From Bosea vestrisii (GTDB lineage Bacteria; Pseudomonadota; Alphaproteobacteria; Rhizobiales; Beijerinckiaceae): a stretch of 64,000 bases of DNA. Under the pieces are notes generated by a model. That model searched no databases. It was not told the DNA's origin and was given only the letters and a program-made list of their open reading frames with translations. Positions within the stretch are counted from its first letter, which is position 1. The number at the start of each line of letters is the position of its first letter. Of the stretch, positions 1 to 8,656 are shown one piece after another. The stretch is taken from NCBI RefSeq assembly GCF_030144325.1, contig NZ_CP126307.1:5732001-5796000 (forward strand), in the 5' to 3' direction. The translations under genes were made by a program, and so were the position numbers.

Positions 1-1
1 C

Positions 2-207
2 TTTCCGATGCCGTTCATGGTGTCCCTCGACGAGGCTGCCGCGCGCATCGTCGACGGCTTCGCCGGAGGCGGCTTCGAGATCAGCTTCCCCGTCGCCTGG
101 CCTGGCTGATGAAGGCGCTGCGGCTGCTGCCATACCCGGCCTATTTCTGGGCGGTGCGCAAGCTGGCCGGCGAGCACCGCGGCGGCCGGCGCGACGGCGC
201 GGTTTAG
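2..207 (+). pseudogene. C-terminal fragment of a short-chain dehydrogenase, frameshifted
   Basis: Only the 3' end lies in the window. The first frame reads FPMPFMVSLDEAAARIVDGF, which resembles the C-terminal part of membrane-associated short-chain dehydrogenases (SDR), and stops at 107-109. The expected continuation, RLAWLMKALRLLPYPAYF and a basic tail ending at the TAG at 205-207, is in a different frame. The two frames join if one C is added to the C4 run at 88-91, giving an FPRRLAW junction typical of this family. I read this as one SDR gene with a -1 indel. Whether it is a real mutation or a sequencing error cannot be decided here. The catalytic region is outside the window. Confidence 0.65.
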
Positions 208-253
208 GTGGAGAAGACTCCGTACCCAACAGCTTGGGCGATGGCGTTCAGAA

Positions 254-1084
254 TCAAGGCGAGCGTGATCCGAACTGCGCTTCGAGCCAGTTCATGCCGT
301 AGGCGGTGATCGCCGCCGCATCGACCAGCACGGATGGAGCCGCGCCGATCAGCCCCTGCCTGCCCTGGCCGCCGGCGAGGAACTCGGTCACGATCTCTGC
401 GAAATAGTCCTCGGCCAGCCCTGCGACGATCGGATCGCCGGTATCGAACTCCTCGATCATGCGCCATTGCGTGCCGGCCGGCGTCGCGAACGGCACCTCG
501 ATCCGCCGGATGCGCTTGCCGGGGATGTCAGCCAGATGCTCGGCATGGTGCAGCAGGGTCAGCGTGTCGAGCGGCGCGCCGAGCATCAGCACCTTGCCGC
601 CGGCCTCGACCAGCTTCGCCAGCGGCGAGCCCGCGCCATAACCGTAGTCGAGCGGGTGGTTGGCGGTGAACCAGTCGGCCTTTGCTCCGAGTGCGACGAG
701 CGAGGCGCCGGGATTGCCGCCGCGGAGCGCACCGGGCGTCGTCCGCAGGAACTCCGGCAGCACGCCATTGTCGCGGATCGCGCGCGAGCGCTGCGGATCG
801 AATGGAGGGATGTGGTCGCGCCATTCCGGCGGCACGCGGCCGTCCTCATCGACCACGTCCTCGTAGCGCGCTTCCCAATCGGCATAGGCGAGGACGGTGC
901 CCTCGGGGCCTACTGCATCGGAGAGCGCAGCAATGATGGTGTCGGGACCGTCGAGCAGGCGGCCGACCTTGCTGACGGCGGCGTGGACCATGACCGCATC
1001 GCCCGGCACGAGGCCGATCTTGGCGAGATCGGCGGCAAGCGAGGCGCGCGTGACGAAGGCGGCAGAAGCGGGAAGCGATGTCAT
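254..1084 (-). CDS. AAC(3)-family aminoglycoside N-acetyltransferase-like protein
   Basis: The protein has 276 aa. It resembles the AAC(3)-II type, which transfers acetyl from acetyl-CoA to the 3-amino group of aminoglycosides in the cytoplasm. Family landmarks are the N-terminal GDAVMVHAAVSKVG (residues 28-41), GGNPGASLVALG (122-133), and GKVLMLGAPLDTLTLLHHAEH (163-183), where AAC(3) enzymes carry the conserved histidine. The start at 1084 gives MTSLPAS and agrees with family length; an in-frame extension to 1225 lies inside the photolyase gene and is unlikely. The gene begins 5 nt after the photolyase stop, so the two are probably co-transcribed. Family members outside clinical elements may act on other amines, so resistance is not established. 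Confidence 0.85.
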   Translation of the reverse strand: MTSLPASAAFVTRASLAADLAKIGLVPGDAVMVHAAVSKVGRLLDGPDTIIAALSDAVGPEGTVLAYADWEARYEDVVDEDGRVPPEWRDHIPPFDPQRSRAIRDNGVLPEFLRTTPGALRGGNPGASLVALGAKADWFTANHPLDYGYGAGSPLAKLVEAGGKVLMLGAPLDTLTLLHHAEHLADIPGKRIRRIEVPFATPAGTQWRMIEEFDTGDPIVAGLAEDYFAEIVTEFLAGGQGRQGLIGAAPSVLVDAAAITAYGMNWLEAQFGSRSP

Positions 1085-1089
1085 GGCAG

Positions 1090-2550
1090 CTATTTGGACC
1101 GGAGTGTGGAGAAGGCGTCGAGGGCGCGCCGGCGGCGGCCGAAGTCGAGCGCGATGATCGGTTTTGGATAGTTCTGGTCGAGCACGATCCCGGCCTGCTT
1201 CAACGCGCTTTCCGGCGCCTCCCAAGGGCGATGGATGAACTTGTCGTCGAGTTCAGCCAGTTCGGGGATGAAGCGCCGGACGTAAATGCCCTTCGGATCG
1301 AATTTCTCGCCCTGCGTCACCGGGTTGAAGACGCGGAAATAGGGGGCGGCATCTGCGCCGGAACCGGCGACCCATTGCCAGCTCGCCGGATTGTTCGCCG
1401 GATCGGCATCGACCAGCGTGTCCCAGAACCAGGCCTCGCCGACGCGCCAGTCGGTCAGCAGATGCTTGATGAGGAAGGAGGCCGTGATCATCCGGACGCG
1501 GTTGTGCATCCAGCCGGTCTGCCAGAGCTCGCGTAGGCCGGCATCGACGATCGGATAGCCGGTCAGCCCCTTCTGCCAGGCCGTCAGCGCGGCTTCATCC
1601 TTGTCCCAGGACATCGCGTCGAAGCGGCGGTTGAAATTGGCCGTCGCGAGGTCCGGATTGTGGAACAGAAGGTGGTAGGAGAACTCGCGCCAGCCCAGCT
1701 CGCTGAAGAACTTCTCGGAGTCGGCAGCCGAGCCGGGCGTATTGCCCGTCTCCAGCGCCACCTTGGTCGCATGCCAGATCTGGCGCGGGCTGATCTCGCC
1801 GAAGCGCAGATGCGGCGATAGCCGCGAGGTCGAGAGCTTGTCTGGCCGGTCGCGCCCGTCGTGATAGCCGGCGATCGCTTCGTCGAGGAAGGTAGAGAGC
1901 CGCTCCTGCGCTCCGGCCTCGCCCGGTGTCCAGGCTTCGCGCAATCCGCCGGCCCAGTCGGGCGCGGTCGGCTCCAAAGCGAGATCTGCGACCGTGAGAG
2001 CCCGCTCGCGCAGCGCCGCCGGTAGCCTTGCTTTACTCAGCTTGGCCGGAGCAGGGAGCGGCGCCGAGGGCTCGCCGCGTTCGCGAACGACACGCCAGTA
2101 GGGCGTGAAGACCTTGAACGGGCCGTCCGCCTTGGTCGCGACCTGCCAGGGCTCGTTGAGCAGGTTGGCGTTGAAGCTCTCGACCTCGACCCTGGTGTCC
2201 GTGAGTTTCGCCTTCAACGACTTGTCGAGTGCGATCGCGGCGCCGCCATAGCGGCGGTTCCAGGCGACGAAGCCAATATCGGCTTCTTGCACGATGTACG
2301 GCAGCAGCTGGGCTGGATCGCCATGCAGGATAAGCAGCTCGCCGCCCCTCGCCGCGATAGCCTCGGACAGTGCCGCCAGAGAGCGTGACAGCCACCAGCA
2401 GGCGGCGGCGCCGATCGGCCGGCGGTCTGCCGACGTGTCGAAGATGTAGAGGCAGATGAGCGGGCCATATTCGATCGCCGCTCTCAGTGCTGGGTTATCG
2501 GACAGGCGCAGATCGTCGCGGAACCAGAGCAGGGCAGGGCGTGCGGTCAC
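1090..2550 (-). CDS. phrB: Deoxyribodipyrimidine photolyase (cryptochrome/photolyase family)
   Basis: This 486-aa flavoprotein would repair UV-induced pyrimidine dimers with light energy. The N-terminal alpha/beta antenna domain opens with LLWFRDDLRLSDNPALRAA (residues 7-25). The helical FAD-binding domain contains KLSTSRLSPHLRFGEISPRQ, then GLRELWQTGWMHNRVRM and a NNPASWQWVAGSGADAAPYF block, all classic class I photolyase signatures. Length is normal for bacterial phr. It is followed after 5 nt by the AAC(3)-like gene. The upstream region, shared with the divergent beta-helix gene, is about 140 nt. Confidence 0.95.
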   Translation of the reverse strand: MTARPALLWFRDDLRLSDNPALRAAIEYGPLICLYIFDTSADRRPIGAAACWWLSRSLAALSEAIAARGGELLILHGDPAQLLPYIVQEADIGFVAWNRRYGGAAIALDKSLKAKLTDTRVEVESFNANLLNEPWQVATKADGPFKVFTPYWRVVRERGEPSAPLPAPAKLSKARLPAALRERALTVADLALEPTAPDWAGGLREAWTPGEAGAQERLSTFLDEAIAGYHDGRDRPDKLSTSRLSPHLRFGEISPRQIWHATKVALETGNTPGSAADSEKFFSELGWREFSYHLLFHNPDLATANFNRRFDAMSWDKDEAALTAWQKGLTGYPIVDAGLRELWQTGWMHNRVRMITASFLIKHLLTDWRVGEAWFWDTLVDADPANNPASWQWVAGSGADAAPYFRVFNPVTQGEKFDPKGIYVRRFIPELAELDDKFIHRPWEAPESALKQAGIVLDQNYPKPIIALDFGRRRRALDAFSTLRSK

Positions 2551-2693
2551 TCAATCGGGCCTTCTCGGTGCAATGCTCTGATACGCCGATGGAGCCGGAT
2601 TGGTTGCGTTGCGCAAAAGGATAGTGGCGCCGCGAGCCGCCGCAGTTCGTGATAGATTGTGTCGGCTGCGCGAAATTGAAGGGGGACGGGCTC

Positions 2694-3284
2694 ATGGCGA
2701 CGCCGGAAGTCGAGGCCTTGAACCGGCGCATCGCCGCGCTCGAAGCGCAACTCGCAGCCTTGTTGCAGGCGGTTAATGTCGGGCGTGGCGGTACGGTCGC
2801 GATCACGGCCCCGGCCGGGCTGTCGATCACCGTCGGTGGCACTTTCACGATCAATGTCGGAGCCGAAATGGCGCTGACGGTCGGAAGCAATTTCCGGACG
2901 GCGGTCGGCTCGGCCTATGTCGTCAATGTCGGCGCCGGCATGCGGACGACGGCCGGCACGGGGATCAGCCTCATCGCAGGCACTGCGCTCGCCATGAATG
3001 CCAACCGCGAGATCAGCCTGGCGACGCGCGCCTTCGAGGTCGCAGCGTCGGTCAGCATCGATCTCGACAGCAGCAAGGATTTCGAGATCGCCAGCGGCAA
3101 GGCGCTGGTGGTGAAGGCTGCTGACAGCATCCTGCTCGATGCCGGGTCGGCCGAGCTCAACCTGAAGAAGGACGGCTCGGTCGATCTCAAGGGCAAGGAC
3201 GTGACGATCCGGGCGAGTGGCAAGATCAATGCGACAGCGAGCTCCGACGTCGTGATCAAGGGCTCGAAGATCAAGCAGAATTGA
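2694..3284 (+). CDS. Stand-alone beta-helix protein resembling the VgrG/gp5 C-terminal spike
   Basis: The protein has 196 aa. I chose the ATG at 2694 because a purine-rich GGGGGACGGG sits just upstream; an in-frame start at 2649 lacks this. A short N-terminal heptad segment (EALNRRIAALEAQLAALLQA) predicts a coiled coil and hence oligomerisation. The rest is a run of short beta-strand repeats such as LSITVGGTFTINVGAEMALT, and it ends in GKDVTIRASGKINATASSD followed by VVIKGSKIKQN. That pattern closely resembles the trimeric beta-helix at the C terminus of phage gp5 and T6SS VgrG spikes. There is no gp27/gp5 base, lysozyme domain or T6SS gene nearby, so the function is unknown. It converges on the next gene with an 8-nt gap. 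Confidence 0.7.
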   Translation: MATPEVEALNRRIAALEAQLAALLQAVNVGRGGTVAITAPAGLSITVGGTFTINVGAEMALTVGSNFRTAVGSAYVVNVGAGMRTTAGTGISLIAGTALAMNANREISLATRAFEVAASVSIDLDSSKDFEIASGKALVVKAADSILLDAGSAELNLKKDGSVDLKGKDVTIRASGKINATASSDVVIKGSKIKQN

Positions 3285-3292
3285 GCCGCGAC

Positions 3293-3997
3293 TCAGTCGC
3301 CGCCACCTCCGCCGCAACCGCCGCCATCGCCTCCGCCGCTGTCGGAGTCACTCCCGCCGCTGCAACCGTTGCTACTGCCGCCACTGCAGCCGGAGTCCGA
3401 GGAGCGGCGCGACAGGTCACCCGCGCATTGGGTACCGCGATCACCGTTGCGGCGCAGCTCCTCGCAATCCGGCACGTAGACGAAGCCGTCGGCAATCTTG
3501 AGCTTGGCATCGAGGGCGAAGAGCAGCGGCAGCCGGGTCGGCCGCTCCGGGTCGATGTTTTCGCCCTGGCAGCACTGCCACCAGACGCGGCGCAGGGCCG
3601 AGTTGTCGCGAGGCGCGCCCTCCCGCAACGCGACCGCCGGCGTGTGATGCAGGAAGCGCCCGAAGGCTCCCTCGCAGAACCGGCCATAGTTGCGCGTGTA
3701 GAGGATGAACTCGTGCCAGAGGTCGTCGGCGACCTGGGAAGGCATCGCGACTTCGCGCAGTCCCGAGTTGAGATAGGCCAGGAAGAACTGCCGCAGGCCC
3801 TCGGAAACCAGAGCGGTTTCCTTGCGCGTGAAACCCTTATGATGGGCGGCGAGCTTGTCGAGCAGACCGCGTGGCCAAGGATAGCGCCGGATGAACTCAG
3901 CCCGGCGCAGGCGCTGTTGCTCTATCCAGACCTTGTAGCCACCGAAACAAGCGATGACCCCCACCACGCCGATCAGGATGGTGAGGGTCATCATCAT
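3293..3997 (-). CDS. Membrane-anchored protein with GRDP-like domain and Gly/Ser/Cys-rich tail
   Basis: The protein has 234 aa. One N-terminal transmembrane helix (about residues 3-20, LTILIGVVGVIACFGGY) is followed by a soluble region with VADDLWHEFILYTRNYGRFC and FLHHTP. These recall the W-H-x-x-x-x-T-R and HH motifs of the glycine-rich-domain-protein-like family. From about residue 190 the chain is almost only Ser, Gly, Asp and Cys and ends in a glycine run. It lies 15 nt beyond the RND permease stop on the same strand and could be read through from the efflux operon. Its function is unknown. It converges with the beta-helix gene. Confidence 0.7.
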   Translation of the reverse strand: MMMTLTILIGVVGVIACFGGYKVWIEQQRLRRAEFIRRYPWPRGLLDKLAAHHKGFTRKETALVSEGLRQFFLAYLNSGLREVAMPSQVADDLWHEFILYTRNYGRFCEGAFGRFLHHTPAVALREGAPRDNSALRRVWWQCCQGENIDPERPTRLPLLFALDAKLKIADGFVYVPDCEELRRNGDRGTQCAGDLSRRSSDSGCSGGSSNGCSGGSDSDSGGGDGGGCGGGGGD

Positions 3998-4012
3998 TGC
4001 TCAAATTTCGGC

Positions 4013-7000
4013 TTAGTGCGCTTGCGGCGTGGCCTGCTTCGGTTCCACCGGCTTTTTCTTGCCGCCGAGCGAGGCGAGCCAGCGCACCACGACGTAGAAC
4101 ACCGGGGTGAACAGCAGGCCGAAGGCGGTGACGCCGATCATGCCCGAGAACACCGCAACGCCGAGCACCTGGCGCATCTCCGCGCCGGCGCCGATCGAGA
4201 TCGTCAGCGGCAACACACCCAGGATGAAGGCGAGCGAGGTCATCAGGATCGGCCGCAACCGCGTCTTGGCCGCGGCGATCGCGGCATCACGCCGGCTCAT
4301 GCCCTCGTCCTCGGCCTGCTTGGCGAACTCGACGATCAGGATCGCGTTCTTCGCTGCGAGGCCGACGAGCACGACGAGGCCGATATCGACCAGCACGTTG
4401 CGGTCGAAGTCCTTGTAACCGACGCCGATCATCGCCGCGAGGATACACATCGGCACGATCAGGATGACGGCGAGCGGCAAGGTCCAGCTCTCGTACAGCG
4501 CCGCCAGCAGCAGGAAGACGAAGATGACGGCGAGGCCAAAGGCGATGATCGCGGTATTGCCCGCGAGCTTCTCCTGCAGCGCGATCTCGGTCCATTCGAA
4601 GCCGAAGCCGGCCGGCAGCACCTGGGCTGCGATCTTCTCCACCGCCGCGATTCCCTGGCCGGTCGAGTAGCCGCGCGCCATCGACATTTGCACTTCGGCC
4701 GCCGGATAGAGATTGTAGCGCGGCACACGATAGGCGCCGGTCGTGTCGGAGAAGGTCGCGACCGAGCCGATCGGCACCATCTCGCCATCGGCATTGCGCG
4801 TCTTCAGGTCGGCGACGTCGCGGATGTCGAGCCGCTGGGGATTGTCGGCCTGCGCCGTCACGCGGAAGGTGCGGCCGAGGATGTTGAAGTCGTTGACATA
4901 GGCCGAACCCATATAGATCGACAGCGTCTCGAACACGCGCGTCACCGGGACGCCGAGCATTTCAGCCTTGGTGCGGTCGATATCGGCGTAGATCTGCGGC
5001 GTCTTGGTCGAGAACAGCGTGAAGGGCTGCTGGATGCCGGGAGACTGCCCGGCGGTTCCAGCCACGGCCCAGGTCGCGCCTTCCAGCGCTGCGAGGCCCT
5101 TGCCACCGCGATCCTGGACGTAGCCCTTGAGACCGCCGCCATTGCCGATGCCGGGGACCGCTGGGGGCTCGATGATCAGCGCGAAGGCCTCGCCGATCGA
5201 GAACAACTGCGTGCGCAGGTCGTTGAGGATGCCCTGCGTGGTCAGGCCGGCCTTGGCCCGTTCCTTGAAGTCGGTGAGGGTGACGAAGGCGACGCCGGCA
5301 TTGGGCGCCAACGTGAAGGTCGCGCCGTCGAGGCCGGCGAAGGCGACGGCATGGGCGACGCCCGGCCGCGACAGCAGCACATCGGTCGCCTTGCGGATCA
5401 CCGCATCGGTCCGCGGCAACGATGAGCCTGGCGGCAACTGGAAGACGGCGATGAAGTAGCCGCGGTCGAGCTGTGGCACCAGTCCGGTCGGAATCGCAGC
5501 CAGGCGATTGCCGGCGACCGCGATCAACGCGGCATAGATCAGCAGCATCACGACGCCGAAGCGGATCAGGCGCGACGTCAACGCGCCATAAGCGCGCGAG
5601 AGCCAGTCGAAGGCCTTGTTGAAGTATTTGAAGAACCAGCGCAGCGGCGCGCTGAGGGTGGCGAGGAAACCCTTCGGCTCCTCATGGCTGTGCGGCTTCA
5701 ACAGGATCGCCGCCAGGGCCGGCGACAGGGTCAGCGAGACGAAGCACGAGATCGCCGTCGAGGCTGCGATCGTGACTGCGAACTGCTGGTAGAACGTACC
5801 CTGCAGACCGGTGATGAAGGCCGTCGGGATGAACACGGCGCAGAGCACCAGCGCGATCGCGAGCAGCGCCCCACCGACCTCGTCCATGGTCTTGTGCGCG
5901 GCGTCGACCGCGCTCATCCCTTGCGCCAGATAGCGCTCGACGTTCTCGACGACGACGATGGCGTCGTCGACGACGATACCGATCGCCAGCACCAGCGCCA
6001 GCAGCGAGATCGTGTTGAAGGAGATTCCGACCGCGCTCATCACCAGGAAGGTGCCGACCAGCGAGACCGGGATCGCGATGATCGGGATGATCGCAGCCCG
6101 CCAGGTCTGCAGGAACAGGATCACGACGATTACGACGAGGACGATCGCCTCGAGCAGCGTCGTGACCACGGCCGAGACGGATTCCCTGATGAACTCCGTC
6201 GGGTTGTAGACGATGGTGTGCTCGACGCCCGCCGGGAAGTTCTTCGACAGCTCCTGCATCGTCTTGATGAGGGCTTCCGAGGCCGCGAGCGCGTTGGTGC
6301 CCGGGCGCTGGAAGACACCGATCGCGACGGCTTCCTTGTTGTCGAGATAGGAATTGGAGAGGTAGTCCTGCGCGCCGAGCTCGACACGGGCGACGTCGCG
6401 GACGCGGATCGTGCCGCCATCCGCATCCGAACGGACCACGATGTTGTAGAACTCGTCGATGCTGGTCAGGCGACCGAGCGTGTTGACCGAGAGCTGGAAG
6501 GCCCCGTCCGACGTCGCCGGCGGCTGGTTGATCGCGCCGGCCGCGACCTGGATGTTCGCGGCGCGGATCGAGGCGACGACGTCGCCTGCGGTCAGGTTGC
6601 GGGCCGCGACCTTGGCCGGATCGAGCCAGACGCGCATCGAATAGTCGCGCGCGCCGAAGACCTGGACGTCGCCGACGCCCTCGACGCGGGTCAGCACGTC
6701 CTTGACGTTGAGCGTCGTGTAGTTCGAGACGTATTGCTGGTCACGCGAGCCGTCGGGCGACAGCATGTGGATGACCATCAGGAAGTCCGGCGAGGCCTTG
6801 CGGACCTGCAGGCCGAGCGTGCGCACCTCCTGCGGCAGGCGCGGCTCGGCGGCCGAGACGCGGTTCTGCACCAGAACCTGGGCCTGGTCGACGTCGGTGC
6901 CGGCCTTGAAGACGACGTTGATCGTCACGCGCCCGTCGCCGGTCGACTGCGACGAGATGTAGAGCATGTCGTCGACGCCGTTGACTTCCTGCTCGATCGG

Positions 7001-7198
7001 CGCGGCGACCGTCGAGGCGACGACCTCCGCCGAGGCGCCCGGATAGTTGGCGGTGATCGTGACGGTCGGCGGCGCGATCTCGGGATATTCCGCGATCGGC
7101 AGCGTGCGCAGGGTGATGGCGCCGGCGATCGTCAGCAGCACCGAGAGCACGGTCGCGAAGATCGGCCGGTCGATGAAGAAATGGGCGAAGCGAAACAT
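4013..7198 (-). CDS. RND multidrug efflux permease (HAE1/AcrB family)
   Basis: This 1061-aa inner-membrane proton-drug antiporter is expected to form a tripartite pump with the adaptor encoded just upstream and an outer-membrane channel encoded elsewhere. The N terminus MFRFAHFFIDRPIFATVLSV is typical. The proton-relay aspartates lie in LAIGIVVDDAIVVVENVERY (TM4) and the relay lysine in LAAKNAILIVEFAKQ (TM10). Two periplasmic halves and about 12 TM segments fit the normal length of 1030-1070 aa. It starts 73 nt after the adaptor stop. No outer-membrane factor follows in the operon. The substrate cannot be told from sequence. Confidence 0.95.
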   Translation of the reverse strand: MFRFAHFFIDRPIFATVLSVLLTIAGAITLRTLPIAEYPEIAPPTVTITANYPGASAEVVASTVAAPIEQEVNGVDDMLYISSQSTGDGRVTINVVFKAGTDVDQAQVLVQNRVSAAEPRLPQEVRTLGLQVRKASPDFLMVIHMLSPDGSRDQQYVSNYTTLNVKDVLTRVEGVGDVQVFGARDYSMRVWLDPAKVAARNLTAGDVVASIRAANIQVAAGAINQPPATSDGAFQLSVNTLGRLTSIDEFYNIVVRSDADGGTIRVRDVARVELGAQDYLSNSYLDNKEAVAIGVFQRPGTNALAASEALIKTMQELSKNFPAGVEHTIVYNPTEFIRESVSAVVTTLLEAIVLVVIVVILFLQTWRAAIIPIIAIPVSLVGTFLVMSAVGISFNTISLLALVLAIGIVVDDAIVVVENVERYLAQGMSAVDAAHKTMDEVGGALLAIALVLCAVFIPTAFITGLQGTFYQQFAVTIAASTAISCFVSLTLSPALAAILLKPHSHEEPKGFLATLSAPLRWFFKYFNKAFDWLSRAYGALTSRLIRFGVVMLLIYAALIAVAGNRLAAIPTGLVPQLDRGYFIAVFQLPPGSSLPRTDAVIRKATDVLLSRPGVAHAVAFAGLDGATFTLAPNAGVAFVTLTDFKERAKAGLTTQGILNDLRTQLFSIGEAFALIIEPPAVPGIGNGGGLKGYVQDRGGKGLAALEGATWAVAGTAGQSPGIQQPFTLFSTKTPQIYADIDRTKAEMLGVPVTRVFETLSIYMGSAYVNDFNILGRTFRVTAQADNPQRLDIRDVADLKTRNADGEMVPIGSVATFSDTTGAYRVPRYNLYPAAEVQMSMARGYSTGQGIAAVEKIAAQVLPAGFGFEWTEIALQEKLAGNTAIIAFGLAVIFVFLLLAALYESWTLPLAVILIVPMCILAAMIGVGYKDFDRNVLVDIGLVVLVGLAAKNAILIVEFAKQAEDEGMSRRDAAIAAAKTRLRPILMTSLAFILGVLPLTISIGAGAEMRQVLGVAVFSGMIGVTAFGLLFTPVFYVVVRWLASLGGKKKPVEPKQATPQAH

Positions 7199-7271
7199 GC
7201 TTTGGTCCTGGCCAAAGAGGGCAGGGCGGACGGAAAATACCGTCCACGCTTGGCGCGGCCTGTCGAGGCCG

Positions 7272-8405
7272 TCAGTTGGCGGCGGCGGCCTTGATCTCGG
7301 TCGGCTGCGGCGTCACCGCGACTCCCGGCCGCACCATCGGATTGGCGATGCCGTTGACGATCACCTTGTCGCTCGCGGTGAGACCCTTGGTGATGACGCG
7401 CAGCCCGTCGCTGATCGCGCCGAGCTGGACAGGCTTCGGCACCACTTTGTTATCAGCGCCGACCGTCAGCACGATCTTGTTGGCCTGGTCGGAGACGATG
7501 ACGGCATCCGGCACCAGCAAGGCGTCGCCTTCGCCGGCGAAGAGCCGCAGGCGCCCGAAGGTTCCCGGCGTCAGCTGCCCGTCGGAATTCGGGAAGACGG
7601 CGCGGGTGCGGATCGTCGCCGAACGGGCGTTCAGCGCGTTGTCGACGAAGTCGATCTTGCCTTCACGGTCCCATTTGGTTTCGCTCGAAAGCCGCACGCG
7701 TACCGGCGTGCCGGGCTTCCGCAAATCTTGCGACTTCGCATAGCGAAGATAGTCGGCCTCGGAGGTATCGAAGACGAACTTGATCGGATCGACCGCCACG
7801 ATCGTGGTCAGCAGCGTCGCACCCGACTGGCCGCCGGCGATCAGGTTGCCCTGGTCGACCCGCTTGTTCGAGACGCGGCCGGCAAGCGGCGCGCGCACCT
7901 GCGTCCATTCCAGATTGAGCTCGGCCGTCTTCAGATTGGCTTCGGCCGCCTGCTGGCTGGCGATCGCGCCGTTGAGGTTGGCGCGGCGCTGGTCGATGTC
8001 GCGGGCGGTGATCGTACGGTTCTGCGTCAGCGCTTCGGCGCGCTCGACCTCGTTCTGCGAGAGATCGACCTGGGCCTTGGCGCGCGCGACTTCGGCCCTG
8101 GAGGCGTCGACGGCGAGCTTGTAGGGCCGCTGGTCGATGGTGAACAGCAGGTCGCCGGTCTTGACCAGATCGCCGTCACGGAAATGGACCGAATCGAGGA
8201 AACCGGAGACGCGAGCCCGGACCTCGACCTGTTCGCTGGCCTCGAAGCGGCCGGTGAACTCGTCCCAGTTGGTGACGCGCTTGGCGAGCGGCGTGGCGAC
8301 GGTGACCGGCGGAGCCGGCGGTGCGCCTTGAGCGAGCGCCTCGGCGGACAGGACCGGAAGCAGGACCGCCAGGGCGGCGATGGCCCGGCTGGAGCGGCGG
8401 ATCAT
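7272..8405 (-). CDS. RND efflux periplasmic adaptor (membrane fusion protein)
   Basis: The protein has 377 aa from the ATG at 8405; an upstream extension to 8501 would precede the signal peptide and run through a palindrome, so I rejected it. Residues 1-25 form a signal peptide ending near AEALAQG. The mature part begins with PPVTVATPLAKRVTNWDEFT, followed by the barrel-sandwich half VEVRARVSGFLDSVHFRDGD, an alpha-hairpin, the second lipoyl half VRAPLAGRVSNKRVDQGN, and beta-barrel and membrane-proximal domains. It belongs to the AcrA/MexE type that bridges the RND pump to an outer-membrane channel, and is first in the operon with the permease. Confidence 0.93.
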   Translation of the reverse strand: MIRRSSRAIAALAVLLPVLSAEALAQGAPPAPPVTVATPLAKRVTNWDEFTGRFEASEQVEVRARVSGFLDSVHFRDGDLVKTGDLLFTIDQRPYKLAVDASRAEVARAKAQVDLSQNEVERAEALTQNRTITARDIDQRRANLNGAIASQQAAEANLKTAELNLEWTQVRAPLAGRVSNKRVDQGNLIAGGQSGATLLTTIVAVDPIKFVFDTSEADYLRYAKSQDLRKPGTPVRVRLSSETKWDREGKIDFVDNALNARSATIRTRAVFPNSDGQLTPGTFGRLRLFAGEGDALLVPDAVIVSDQANKIVLTVGADNKVVPKPVQLGAISDGLRVITKGLTASDKVIVNGIANPMVRPGVAVTPQPTEIKAAAAN

Positions 8406-8483
8406 GTGAAACTCCGAAAATGCGGGCGCGGCGCAACCTTCACGGTTTCCGGCCAGTTGCGCAACAACGCTATCCGACTGACG

Positions 8484-8509
8484 ATTGTCAAGTTTCTTCA
8501 CTCGACAAT
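8484..8509. promoter_or_regulatory. Inverted repeat upstream of the RND operon, candidate repressor operator
   Basis: ATTGTCAAGT (8484-8493) and ACTCGACAAT (8500-8509) form a 10-bp inverted repeat with one mismatch and a 6-nt spacer. It lies about 80 nt upstream of the adaptor start in the divergent region between the efflux operon and gatB. RND operons are often repressed by TetR-type proteins that bind such palindromes. No regulator gene is adjacent, so this role is inferred. Confidence 0.4.
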
Positions 8510-8656
8510 TTCGGCACTTTTTTCATCTGCAGCCGGCCATTGTCGCTCCGCGGCATGCGCAACCGGTGCGACAGATGCTTGCTGGCGGCGGGCTGAAGCT
8601 CTACCTGAGGGACGCGCGCGCCAGCGTCAGTAGCAACACCTCGTGGAAGTCATCTC

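Noticed and set aside
3281..5425. Very long open frame on the plus strand opposite the GRDP-like and RND genes
   Set aside because: It is rich in Arg, Asp, His and Gln with no domain pattern, as expected for the antisense of a GC-rich gene. The minus-strand RND protein is unmistakable.
5684..7294. 536-codon plus-strand open frame opposite the RND permease
   Set aside because: Composition (runs of DRDRR-type residues) is that of an antisense shadow, with no start signal or homology.
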